Of a stretch of DNA of 48,009 bases, positions 26,417-34,509 are shown in pieces. Made by a program: the position numbers and the translations under genes. The notes below the pieces were generated by a model that saw only the letters and a list, made by a program, of their open reading frames with translations, searched no databases and was not told the DNA's origin. Numbering within the stretch: the stretch's first letter is position 1; each line of letters starts with the position of its first letter. This DNA comes from Actinomadura physcomitrii (GTDB lineage Bacteria > Actinomycetota > Actinomycetes > Streptosporangiales > Streptosporangiaceae), in the NCBI RefSeq assembly GCF_008923205.2, contig NZ_WBMS02000023.1, positions 83,634-131,642 of the forward strand, read 5' to 3'.

Positions 26417-27418
26417 TCAGGGGGCTATGCCCAGGTTTGTGCGGTGGTGGCGGGTCAGGGTTAGGGCGGCGGCGCCTGCTGGTTGGATCGGGGTGGGGAT
26501 CGGGGCGTCCAGGTTCGCCAGGGACACGCGGCCCTCGGCGTTGACGGAGACCAGTCCGCCGAACAGTTCGGCGAACGTGGCGTCGTCCATCACGACGACG
26601 GTGAGGAGGTCGAGCGCGAACGTGAGCGGGTCGACGCCTAGGCCGAGGAAATGGGCGCGGATTCGGCGCTCATTGCGTGCGCGCGTCATCGTCTGATGGA
26701 AAGGCCACTCGTCCTGGACGAAATCGTCGCCGTAGTCCTCGTCCATTCCGAGCAGTTCTTCGGCGTATTCGCGGACCATGCAGCGCCACAGGTCGAGGTC
26801 GGTGGGGTCGCCGGACAGCGGCTGGAAGACGCCGACCGGCATCACCTGGTGCAGGCCGCCGGCGTGCGCGACCTTCGCCGGGTCCCGCCAGTGCAGGACG
26901 TACGCGCCGGACGTGGTGACGGTCAGCGTCGTGATCGCGCACAGCGCCGTCCGGCGGCGCAGGTCGCAGGGGTCGCCGACGCGTTCGCGCAGGCCGCGGC
27001 GGTCGGCGGCCAACTCGTGGGCGGTGGCCTCGCCGACGTTCACGCCGTCGAAGTAGCGGCCGGGGCCGAACCGCAGCAGCGGAGGGGCGGCGGCGAGCAG
27101 GCGGTAGCTCGGCCGGTCGTCGAAGATCCGCGGCGGGGCGAGCGCGGCCATGGCCTCGGCGTAGGTGCGGTAGCCGTCCGGGAGCCCGTCGGACGGCGCG
27201 GCGACGGCGGGCGGCGGGGGGTCGGGGTCCCACTCCAGCCGGACGTCCTCCAGCGGGATCGGCGCGCTGGGGATCCAGTCCTCGCGGCACATCAGCCGGG
27301 TCCCCGCGACGCGCGGGACGGCGGGGTAGAAGTCGCTCGCGATGCGGCCGAGATGGTCGCGCTCGGCGTTCAGCCGCGTGCGTTCGGCCCGCCACCGCTC
27401 TTCGTCAGGGGTCATCAC
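26417..27418 (-). CDS. Nudix-like domain protein of unknown function
   Basis: 333 residues. The central part (about 170-235) has the Nudix pattern: AGGLHQVMPVGVFQP then REYAEELLG, the RExxEExxG core. The first Gly/Glu elements of a full Nudix box are less clear, so hydrolase activity is uncertain. The N-terminus is Arg/Glu-rich and helical, with a Pro-rich linker at about 65-75. No DNA-binding domain is evident. It converges on WS/DGAT and is divergent from the broken MFS gene. Confidence 0.6.
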   Translation of the reverse strand: MMTPDEERWRAERTRLNAERDHLGRIASDFYPAVPRVAGTRLMCREDWIPSAPIPLEDVRLEWDPDPPPPAVAAPSDGLPDGYRTYAEAMAALAPPRIFDDRPSYRLLAAAPPLLRFGPGRYFDGVNVGEATAHELAADRRGLRERVGDPCDLRRRTALCAITTLTVTTSGAYVLHWRDPAKVAHAGGLHQVMPVGVFQPLSGDPTDLDLWRCMVREYAEELLGMDEDYGDDFVQDEWPFHQTMTRARNERRIRAHFLGLGVDPLTFALDLLTVVVMDDATFAELFGGLVSVNAEGRVSLANLDAPIPTPIQPAGAAALTLTRHHRTNLGIAP

Positions 27419-27451
27419 GACCGACCGTAGGCCATCAGAGAACGTGACCTA

Positions 27452-27465
27452 AAGTAACTTTACTT
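27452..27465. promoter_or_regulatory. Palindrome AAGTAA-CT-TTACTT
   Basis: This 14-bp perfect palindrome lies between the divergent Nudix-like gene and the MFS remnant. It sits in the only AT-rich patch there and resembles AGTAACTTACT in the TetR/monooxygenase spacer at 725-735. It is possibly an operator left over from the decayed transporter, which is my inference. Confidence 0.4.
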
Positions 27466-27519
27466 GCATACCGCCCAAAGTGCCCCCTGGAGAAGCAGAG
27501 CGCGTCGCCCCTGGCCTGG

Positions 27520-28308
27520 GCGCTGCGCCGGGGACGCGATGACCTTCATCAGCGTGCTTTCCATCGTCGCCACCTGGTTCCCCGGCCGGCAGGCGCCCGT
27601 GGTCACCCAGCTCACCGGCCTGCTCGGCCAGCTCGGCCAGGTGCTGAGCGCCGTCACGCTCGTCGCGCTGCTGCACGGGCCCGGCTGGACGGCCGCGTTC
27701 GGCTCCGCCGCCGCCCTCGGCGTGCTCGTCTGTGTGCTGGCCGTCGCCGTGCTGCGCGACTCGGCGCCCGGGGCCGTCCGCACCGCCGCGCCGTCCCTGC
27801 GGCAGGTCGGCCGCGACCTCCGCGCCGCCTTCCGGCACCCCGGCACCCGCCTCGGCCTCTGGACGCACTTCGTCACCCAGTTCTCGTCCAACCCGCCGTC
27901 CTCGCCTGGCCGCCGCCCGCGCCGTCCTGGCTGCTGGTCCTGCTGGTGGTCTGCGTCGCGCTCGGCGGGCCCGGCGCCATGATCGGCTTCGACTACGCGC
28001 GCACCTTCAACCCGCCCGCCCGGCAGGGCACCGCCACCGGCATCGTCAACGTCGGCGGCTTCGTCGCGGCTCTTGTCACCATCCTGCTGATCGGCTTCGT
28101 GCTGGACGCGCTGTCGCCCGGCGGGGACTTCACCCTGTCCGCCTTCCGCGCCGCGTGGACCGTTCAGGCCGCCATCTGGACGATCGGCGTCGCCGGCGTG
28201 CTGCGCACCCGCAGCCTGACCCGCCGCCACCTCGCCCTCGCCGAGCGCCAGAAAAGCCATTCTTTGGCCGACCGTAATGTGTCATCTTCTCGGTCAGAAA
28301 TGAATTGA
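27520..28308 (+). pseudogene. Decayed MFS transporter
   Basis: Two reading frames hold pieces of one major-facilitator protein. Frame one (to 27982) starts mid-protein with GDAMTFISVLSIVATWFPGRQ and runs through several helices to FRHPGTRLGLWTHFVTQFS. Frame two (27946-28308) resumes with GGPGAMIGFDYARTFNPPAR and the last helices. The N-terminal helices are missing, and the segment between the two parts is too short, so there is both an N-terminal loss and an internal deletion with a frame change near 27890-27950. It should not give a working transporter. Confidence 0.8.
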
Positions 28309-28333
28309 CGATTCGTGGACATCGGTGTGTAAG
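28305..28333 (+). promoter_or_regulatory. Candidate promoter TTGACG-N17-TGTAAG
   Basis: TTGACG (28305-28310) and TGTAAG (28328-28333) are separated by 17 nt in an AT-rich patch upstream of the SAV_915-like gene. It overlaps the end of the MFS remnant. The match is to the housekeeping sigma consensus. Confidence 0.5.
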
Positions 28334-28373
28334 GTTGATTTGATTTGAGTGGCGAGTGTATGGAGGCACCGGG

Positions 28374-28676
28374 GTGGCGGACGGGCAGGACGGCGGCGCG
28401 TCCGCCTGGACGCGAATCGTCTACGTGCCCTCACGCCGTTTCCAGCAGGGCGACGCGCTGGCCGAATTCGCGCTGAGCCGGTTCGAGGACGGCCGCAGCG
28501 TCCTGCCCATGTACTCCTCGCTCGAACTCCTCGTCGCCGGCTGCGGCGAGGACCAGCCCTGGGTCGCCGTCCAGCTCCGCGCCCCCGAGGGCGTCGAGGA
28601 GCTCGCCGAACTCGCCGGCGCGGACGTCGTCCTGTGGGACGTCGACTTCACCCAGATGGAGGGCGACACCCCGTGA
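28374..28676 (+). CDS. SAV_915-like small protein
   Basis: 100 residues, soluble. The arrangement VPSRRFQ, then LPMYSSLELLVAGCGEDQPW, then an acidic C-terminus resembles the actinobacterial SAV_915 family, whose function is not known to me. GTG 28374 was chosen because GGAGG (28362-28366) lies 7 nt upstream; GTG 28356 is in frame but precedes that site. It converges on the dimethylargininase gene with 18 bp between. Confidence 0.65.
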   Translation: MADGQDGGASAWTRIVYVPSRRFQQGDALAEFALSRFEDGRSVLPMYSSLELLVAGCGEDQPWVAVQLRAPEGVEELAELAGADVVLWDVDFTQMEGDTP

Positions 28677-28694
28677 CCGGTGGCGTCGGGCTGG

Positions 28695-29537
28695 TCAGGG
28701 GCGCAGCTCCAGTGTGCAGCACTTCGGGCCGCCGCCCGCCTTGCGCAGCTCCGACAGGTCCACCGGGACGGGCTCGTACCCGCGGTCGCGCAGGGTGCCG
28801 ATCAGGCCGGCGGCCTCGGTGTTGACGACGACGTTGCGGCCGTCGCAGACCGCGTTCAGGCCGAGGACGGCCGCGTCCGCCTCGCCGGCGAGGACGGCGT
28901 CGGGGAAGAGCCGTTCGAGCACTGCGCGGCTACCGGGGGAGAAGGCGCCCGGGAAGTAGGCGACGTTGTCGCCGCCGAGCGGGAACAGCGCGGTGTCCAG
29001 GTGGTAGAAGCGCGGGTCGACCAGCCGCAGCGTCACCACGGGGCGGCCGAGGAACTCCTGCGCCTCCTGGTGGGCGGCGATGTCGGTGCGGAAGCCCGTC
29101 CCGGCGAGGATGACGTGGTCCAGGGTGAGGAAGTCGCCTTCGCCCTCGTTGGTGTGGGCGGGCAGGAGGACGTCCGGGAAGCCGTTCTTGCGGAGCCAGT
29201 CGGCGTAGGCCGGGCCCTCCGCGGCGCGTTCGGGGAAGGTGAACTTCGCGCCGTACGCGCGCCCGCCGACGACGAGGGCGCCGTTCGCGGCGAAGACCAT
29301 GTCGGGCAAACCCTCGATCGGGTCGATGAGGCTGACCTCGTGGCCGAGGGACAGGTAGGCGGCGCGGAGGGCCTCCCACTGCTCGACGGCCCGCCCCGCG
29401 TCCGCGCCGGCGGCCGGGTCCATCCACGGGTTGATGGCGTAGGTCACGGCGAAGTGCTCGGGACGGCACATCAGGTAGTGGCGCCGCACCGCGGTCCGCC
29501 GCGGGGTGCTCGGCTCCGTTGCCGGCATCACGGTCAT
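28695..29537 (-). CDS. ddaH: Dimethylargininase / amidinotransferase-fold hydrolase
   Basis: 280 residues of the pentein fold. It would hydrolyse N-omega-methylated arginine to citrulline plus methylamine. Catalytic His179 lies in RFYHLDTALFPL, and the catalytic Cys is Cys273 or Cys274 in GGGPKCCTLEL. GEGDF (132-136) and the early MCRPEHF are family motifs. ATG 29537 has AGGAG upstream; ATG 29528 is an alternative. An ornithine or arginine deiminase-like activity cannot be excluded. No ornithine aminotransferase is adjacent, although the two often pair. Confidence 0.82.
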   Translation of the reverse strand: MTVMPATEPSTPRRTAVRRHYLMCRPEHFAVTYAINPWMDPAAGADAGRAVEQWEALRAAYLSLGHEVSLIDPIEGLPDMVFAANGALVVGGRAYGAKFTFPERAAEGPAYADWLRKNGFPDVLLPAHTNEGEGDFLTLDHVILAGTGFRTDIAAHQEAQEFLGRPVVTLRLVDPRFYHLDTALFPLGGDNVAYFPGAFSPGSRAVLERLFPDAVLAGEADAAVLGLNAVCDGRNVVVNTEAAGLIGTLRDRGYEPVPVDLSELRKAGGGPKCCTLELRP

Positions 29538-29641
29538 GCGTGTCTCCTGGGCTGCCAAAAGGACTCGACTGAGCGAAAGCCTAGGAAGGAAAACGCCGCA
29601 ATCCAATCCGCCGTTCTTGCGCTGACCTGCGGATTCGTTGC

Positions 29642-30191
29642 GTGTTCCGGCATGTGGACGGCGATTCGTTGCGCAACCGCGCAGCGGCCGCCGCGCGGGC
29701 CGGGCGGCGGGGGCGCCCGGCCCGCGGGAGGCGGGTCAGGCGGACTCGGTGGGGAGGCCGGCGTCGGCAAGGGGACGCTGTTCCGGCGCTTCGGCGACAA
29801 GGCGGGGCTGGCCGCCGCGCTGCTGGACGCGCGGGAGCGCGTGCTGCAGGAGGAGATCCTTCAGGGGCCGCCGCCGCTCGGCCCGGGAGCGGGGGAGGAG
29901 GAGCGCCTGGTCGCGTTCGTCGGGGCGTACCTCGACTACCTGCTGGAGCACCTGGCGCTCGTGCGGATGTCGGAGACCGCGTCGCCGGGCGCGCGGTACC
30001 GGATCGGTGCGTACCGGTTCTGGCACCGCCACGTGGCGATCCTGGCGGCGGGCGCGGACGACCCCGAGTACGCCGCGCACGCTGTGCTCGCGGCGCTGTC
30101 CGCCGAGCACGTGGCGGCGCTCCTGCCCGAGTTGGGCGAGGAGCGTGTCCGGGAGGGGAGTGTCCGGCTCGCCCGGTCGGTGCTGCGCTGA
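29642..30191 (+). pseudogene. TetR regulator with damaged DNA-binding domain
   Basis: The reading frame ending at 30191 contains the second half of a TetR helix-turn-helix (GEAGVGKGTLFRRFGDKAGL) and a full ligand-binding domain. The first helices are not present in that frame: the preceding residues are a Pro/Gly/Arg run. A helix-1-like stretch (DSLRNRAAAAARAG) is found in another frame at about 29663-29704. A deletion plus frameshift in the N-terminus explains this. It is divergent from the dimethylargininase gene, so it may once have regulated it. Confidence 0.6.
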
Positions 30192-30237
30192 CCGGGCGGC
30201 GTGCCCGTCCACCGGGGGGCGGGCACGCCGGATCGGA

Positions 30238-31647
30238 TCAGAGGTTGATCATGTGGCCGGCGAGGCCGTGCACGGCCTCCTTGACGGCCTCGCCCAGGGA
30301 CGGGTGCGCGTGCACGTTCCGGGCGACCTCGTGGACGGTCAGGTCCCACTGCTGGGCGAGGGTCAGCTCGGGCAGCAGCTCGGTGACCTCGGGGCCGATC
30401 AGGTGCCCGCCGAGGATCTCGCCGTACTTCGCGTCGCTGATCACCTTCACGAAGCCGTCGCCCTCGCCGAGGCCGAGCGCCTTGCCGTTGGCGCTGTAGG
30501 GGAACTTGGCGACCTTGACGTCGAAGCCCTGCTCGCGCGCCTGCGCCTCGGTCCAGCCGAACGAGGCGACCTGCGGCTGGCAGTAGGTGGCGCGCGGGAT
30601 CATCACGTAGTCGAGCTCCATCGTCTCGGCGCCCGCGATGGTCTCGGCGGCGACGATGCCCATGGCCTCGGCGGCGTGCGCGAGCATCAGCTTGGCGGTG
30701 ACGTCGCCGATCGCGTAGATGTGCGGGACGGACGTGCGGCAGCGGCCGTCCACGTCGATCGCGCCGCGCTCGGTGAGCTGCACGCCGGTCTTGTCGAGGC
30801 CGTAGCCGTCCACGTTCGGCTGGAAGCCGATCGCCTGCAGCACCTTGTCGGCCTCGATGACCTGCTGGGCGCCGTCCTTGCCGGTGACGGTCACCTTCAC
30901 CTTGGCGCCGGAGTCGTCGATGCCGTCGACCCGGGTGGAGGTCAGCACGTCGATGCCGAGCTTGCGGTATCGCTTGGCCAGCTCCTTGGACACGTCGGCG
31001 TCCTCGTTCGGGACCATCCGGTCGAGGAACTCGACGATCGTGACCTTGACGCCGTAGTTGTGCAGGACGTAGGCGAACTCGACGCCGATGGCGCCCGCGC
31101 CGGCGATGACGATGCTCTCCGGCAGCTCGGAGCTGAGGATCTGCTCCTCGTAGGTGACGACCCGCTCCGACAGCGACGTCCCGGGCAGCAGCTTGGTGTG
31201 CGCGCCCGCGGCGATGATGCAGCTGTCGAACGTGACGGTCTCGGCGGACCCGTCGGCTTTGGCGACCTGGAGGGTGTTCGGGTCGGTGAACGTCCCGCGC
31301 CCGTCATAGGAGGTGATCTTGTTCTTCTTCATCAGGAACTGGACGCCCTTGACGAGCTTGTCCGATACCTGGCGGCTGCGCTGGTAGGCGACGCCGTAGT
31401 CGAAGGTGACGCTGCCCTCGACGGTGATCCCGTAGGTCTTCTGCTCCTGGGTGAAGATGTGCGCCAGCTCGGCGTTGCGCAGCAGCGCCTTCGAGGGGAT
31501 GCAGCCGACGTTGAGGCATACCCCGCCCCAGTACTTCTCCTCGATGATCGCCGTCTTCAGCCCGAGCTGTGCCGACCGGATCGCGGCGACATATCCACCC
31601 GGGCCCGCGCCCAGGACCACGACGTCAAAGTGTTCGCTCATATTCAT
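30238..31647 (-). CDS. lpdA: Dihydrolipoamide dehydrogenase (E3)
   Basis: 469 residues, full length. It re-oxidises dihydrolipoamide in 2-oxoacid dehydrogenase complexes using FAD and NAD. Motifs are GAGPGG near the N-terminus, the redox-active disulfide GGVCLNVGCIPSKALL (about 41-56), a second Rossmann GAGAIGVEF and the C-terminal active-site His-Glu in AHPSLGEAVKEAVHG. ATG 31647 or ATG 31641 (MSEHF) starts it; neither has a strong ribosome site. E1 and E2 genes are not adjacent. Confidence 0.95.
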   Translation of the reverse strand: MNMSEHFDVVVLGAGPGGYVAAIRSAQLGLKTAIIEEKYWGGVCLNVGCIPSKALLRNAELAHIFTQEQKTYGITVEGSVTFDYGVAYQRSRQVSDKLVKGVQFLMKKNKITSYDGRGTFTDPNTLQVAKADGSAETVTFDSCIIAAGAHTKLLPGTSLSERVVTYEEQILSSELPESIVIAGAGAIGVEFAYVLHNYGVKVTIVEFLDRMVPNEDADVSKELAKRYRKLGIDVLTSTRVDGIDDSGAKVKVTVTGKDGAQQVIEADKVLQAIGFQPNVDGYGLDKTGVQLTERGAIDVDGRCRTSVPHIYAIGDVTAKLMLAHAAEAMGIVAAETIAGAETMELDYVMIPRATYCQPQVASFGWTEAQAREQGFDVKVAKFPYSANGKALGLGEGDGFVKVISDAKYGEILGGHLIGPEVTELLPELTLAQQWDLTVHEVARNVHAHPSLGEAVKEAVHGLAGHMINL

Positions 31648-32005
31648 TGACGATATTCGGCGCGGGGCCGTGCTCGCATCCCGGACGGCGCCGCAGCGAC
31701 GCAGGTCGCACCGGCGCCCGCGCGCGGGTCGCGCCGGCGCGTGGGACGCCGGCGGAAATGATCACGCCCGGTGACGATCGGGCTCCCCGTACGGCCCGAT
31801 CGTCACGTGCTGTTAGGCTGTGGTCATCGCGAGCGCGGACCCGCTTCGCCGGGCTCCCCGGGAAGGCTCGCCTCCGCCGCCGGATCTCCGGGGCCGAAAG
31901 CCCGTGGCCGGGCCGCTGGAACACGGCGGCGCCGGCCGATCGTTGCCCCCAGATGCCCCTGCCGGGCGAAGGAACCCGTCCCGAGCCGAGTGGAGGAGAA
32001 GCCGA
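31648..32005. other. Divergent intergenic region with a 13-bp-stem hairpin
   Basis: No gene is seen in these 358 bp. The main feature is a perfect inverted repeat, GTGACGATCGGGC (31771-31783) with its complement at 31794-31806 around a 10-nt loop. A TAGGCT hexamer (near 31815) follows. Because both flanking genes point away, this is not a normal terminator. It may be regulatory for the small membrane-protein gene. Confidence 0.5.
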
Positions 32006-32524
32006 GTGAGGATTCCCAAGCGCGTCAACGCCGTCCTGGACTGGATGGAGCAGCACTTTGGCGCACTTGCGGCGGTCGTCGCGCTGGTCGTCGTGGCGCT
32101 GGTCGCGACGCTCGCGCCGCCGCTCGTCGGGCTCCCCGTCGCCGGCTTCGTCATCGGGCTCGCCGCCGGCGGGTTCCTCGTGCACGTGCGGCTGAGCCGG
32201 CGGATCGCGCGGGCCCGCGCGGAGATCGACGACCTGCTCCGCGAGAACGGCGCGCTGCGGCACCGCAACACGATCCTCGCCAGCGGCGTGATCAGCCGGG
32301 GCGCGCAGGAGACGCAGGCGCTGGTCTCCATCCCGGAGGACGACGAGGACCTCGCGGAGGACGACCCGGCCCGCACCGCGGCGCTCCCCGGGCTGACCGA
32401 CGAGCTGCTCGGCGGCGACCCGGCCGACACCCTCGGCGACGGCGCTGGGACCGGTGAGCCCGCGGGCGACGCCGACGACGCCGACGACGTCGAGGACACC
32501 GCCAGGAACGCCCGCAGGGCGTAG
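32006..32524 (+). CDS. Small two-helix membrane protein, unknown
   Basis: 172 residues. Two hydrophobic segments (about 21-39 and 42-58) form a hairpin, followed by a charged helical region (RRIARARAEIDDLLRENGAL) and a long acidic Asp/Glu/Ala tail. The GTG start has GGAGGAG (31992-31998) 7 nt upstream. No family is recognised. It points towards the ProP-type transporter 86 bp downstream. Confidence 0.7.
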   Translation: MRIPKRVNAVLDWMEQHFGALAAVVALVVVALVATLAPPLVGLPVAGFVIGLAAGGFLVHVRLSRRIARARAEIDDLLRENGALRHRNTILASGVISRGAQETQALVSIPEDDEDLAEDDPARTAALPGLTDELLGGDPADTLGDGAGTGEPAGDADDADDVEDTARNARRA

Positions 32525-32610
32525 CCGCGCGCCTCCCCCGCGTCATCGGCGGCGGCCGTGGGGCGTTATATCCGCCGATCTTCGGGCAAAGGGAGTGCCG
32601 GGAGGTGCGG

Positions 32611-34005
32611 ATGAACGCAGAGTCCGGTCCGGAGCCCGCGGGGACGGAGAACGGTGGTGACCACGTCGCCCGGGAGGACGTGGACCTCGGGGCCGTGCAC
32701 AAGGCCGTCATCGCGTCCGCGATGGGCAACTGCATCGAGTGGTTCGACTTCGGGGTGTTCAGCGCCGGGGTGATGACCTCGATCATCGGCACGAAGTTCT
32801 TCCCCGAGGACAGTTCCGGCAGCGCGACGCTGCGCTCGTTCGCGCTGATCGCCGCGGCGTTCCTGGCCCGCCCGTTCGGCGGGCTGTTCTTCGGCCCGAT
32901 GGGCGACAAGCTCGGCCGCAAGCGGGTGCTCGCCACGACGATCATCCTGATGTCGGGCTCCACCTTCGTGATCGGCATCCTGCCCGGCTACCACGCGATC
33001 GGGATCGCGGCGCCGCTGCTGCTGCTGGCGGTGCGGCTCGTCCAGGGGTTCTCGACGGGCGGCGAGTACGGCGGCGCCGCCACGATGATCGCCGAGTACG
33101 CGCCGACGAACCGGCGCGGCTACTTCGGCAGTTTCCTGGAGTTCGGCACGCTGACCGGCTACATCATGGGCGCCGGGCTCGTGCTGCTGGTGAACCTCGC
33201 GGTCGGCGACGACGCGATGCACTCCTGGGGCTGGCGGATCCCGTTCCTGATCGCGCTGCCGCTCGGCATGGTCGGGCTCTATGTGCGGACCCGGATCGAG
33301 GACACCCCGACGTTCCAGCGGATGGAGGAGGCGGGCAAGAAGGCGCGGTCGCCGCTGAAGGAGACGCTGGAGCACTACCGGAAGGTCATCCTGATGCTGA
33401 TCGGGATCGTCTTCCTGCTGAACGTCGCGGACTACACGCTGCTCACCTTCATGCCGTCCTACCTGGTCGACTTCCTGCACATGGGCAGCGTGAAGTCGCA
33501 GCTGGTCACGATCGGGGTGGAGGCCGCGATGATGGCGGTGATCCTGCCGACCGGCCACCTGTCGGACCGGATCGGGCGCAAGCCGGTGCTGCTGATGGCG
33601 GCGGCCGGGTTCCTCGTGCTGAGCTGGCCCGCGTTCGCGCTGATGCAGACCAACAACTGGCTCGGCATCGTGCTCGGGTACGCGATCATCGGCGGGCTGC
33701 TGGTGCTGATGCTCGCGGTGATCGGCGCGACGTTCCCGGCGATGTTCCCGACGAAGGTGCGGTACGGGGCGTTCGCGATCGGCTACAACATCTCGACGTC
33801 GCTCTTCGGCGGGACGGCCGCGGTGCTCGTCGGATCGCTGATCGACGCGACGGGCAGCAACTACATCCCGGCGTACTACATCATGATCGCGGCGGCGGTG
33901 GCGCTGGTCCCGATCCTGATGATCAAGGAGACGGCGAACGTGCCGATCGAGCGGGTCGGGATGGAGGACGCCCCGGAACCCGTGGGCTCCGGGGCGCGGC
34001 GCTGA
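32611..34005 (+). CDS. ProP-type MFS transporter (osmolyte/metabolite:proton symporter)
   Basis: 464 residues with 12 predicted membrane helices. The N-terminal CIEWFDFGVF, the loop motif GDKLGRKRVL and VRLVQGFSTGGEYGGA are hallmarks of the proline/betaine (MHS) group of the major facilitator superfamily. Substrates in the group range from proline and betaine to dicarboxylates and shikimate. ATG 32611 follows GGGAGG (32600-32605). The tail is short, without the coiled coil of E. coli ProP, so osmosensing is not implied. Confidence 0.85.
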   Translation: MNAESGPEPAGTENGGDHVAREDVDLGAVHKAVIASAMGNCIEWFDFGVFSAGVMTSIIGTKFFPEDSSGSATLRSFALIAAAFLARPFGGLFFGPMGDKLGRKRVLATTIILMSGSTFVIGILPGYHAIGIAAPLLLLAVRLVQGFSTGGEYGGAATMIAEYAPTNRRGYFGSFLEFGTLTGYIMGAGLVLLVNLAVGDDAMHSWGWRIPFLIALPLGMVGLYVRTRIEDTPTFQRMEEAGKKARSPLKETLEHYRKVILMLIGIVFLLNVADYTLLTFMPSYLVDFLHMGSVKSQLVTIGVEAAMMAVILPTGHLSDRIGRKPVLLMAAAGFLVLSWPAFALMQTNNWLGIVLGYAIIGGLLVLMLAVIGATFPAMFPTKVRYGAFAIGYNISTSLFGGTAAVLVGSLIDATGSNYIPAYYIMIAAAVALVPILMIKETANVPIERVGMEDAPEPVGSGARR

Positions 34006-34006
34006 C

Positions 34007-34025
34007 CCCCGCCGCGCGGGCGGGG
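34007..34025. terminator. Short hairpin between convergent genes
   Basis: CCCCGCC (34007-34013) and GGCGGGG (34019-34025) with a 5-nt GCGCG loop begin 2 nt after the transporter stop codon and 12 nt before the small-peptide stop on the other strand. It probably terminates both. Confidence 0.6.
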
Positions 34026-34036
34026 TACGCTGCGCG

Positions 34037-34135
34037 TCAGCGGGCGAAGTGCCGGCGGGCCCAGCCCACCAGCGATCCCGCGATCACGAGCGCGGCGGTC
34101 GTCTCGAGCGCCAGCGCGGTCCAAACCATGGTCAC
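34037..34135 (-). CDS. 32-residue single-helix membrane peptide
   Basis: GTG 34135 (or ATG 34129, two codons later) opens a frame starting MTMVWTALALETTAA, continuing as one hydrophobic helix and ending with basic RRHFAR. GGAGGGAGG lies 6 nt before the GTG, a strong ribosome site. The inside-positive helix pattern is that of a small membrane protein, some of which are accessory subunits of transporters. It is convergent with the ProP-type gene. No family was recognised. Confidence 0.6.
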   Translation of the reverse strand: MTMVWTALALETTAALVIAGSLVGWARRHFAR

Positions 34136-34290
34136 CGGGGGCCTCCCTCCGTCTCCGGCCGGACGCGTCCGTCCCGCGTCCGACGCTCATGAGGTGCAAC
34201 ACCAGGATGCGGCCGGGATTTCCCTGCCCAGGCCGCCAGAGGGCGTGATCCCGGTCACGCCCCACCCCCGCTGACCTGCGGCGAAACCTG

Positions 34291-34303
34291 TTTTACGGTA
34301 AAA
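34291..34303. promoter_or_regulatory. Palindrome TTTTAC-G-GTAAAA upstream of encapsulin operon
   Basis: This 13-bp perfect palindrome is in the AT-richest part of the 374-bp region before the first shell gene. It could be an operator for the encapsulin operon or for the divergent small-peptide gene. No assigned regulator is nearby. Confidence 0.45.
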
Positions 34304-34430
34304 ACGCTGGTCGAGGGCGTTCCGCCGGAGCCCGCGCCCGAGCGGCGCCCGGCCGTGCCGCCCGCGGCCCCGTGCCGGGCTATCGCCCGGCAGTGTGACT
34401 TCTGTGGCCCCAGGGCGAACATATAGCTCG

Positions 34431-34460
34431 TTGCGCCCATCTGATTACCATGGGTAGCGT
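34431..34460 (+). promoter_or_regulatory. Candidate promoter of encapsulin operon
   Basis: TTGCGC (34431-34436) and TAGCGT (34455-34460) are 18 nt apart, resembling a vegetative actinomycete promoter. Transcription from about 34467 would exclude ATG 34450 as the start of the shell gene and support a start at 34486 or 34510. Confidence 0.35.
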
Positions 34461-34509
34461 CTCCGTTGGTTCATCCATGGCAGGCCCACGACGAATCGGC
34501 GGTGCGGAC

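Noticed and set aside
26417..27418. XRE-type transcription regulator
   Set aside because: No helix-turn-helix is visible; the only family pattern is the Nudix-like REYAEELLG core.
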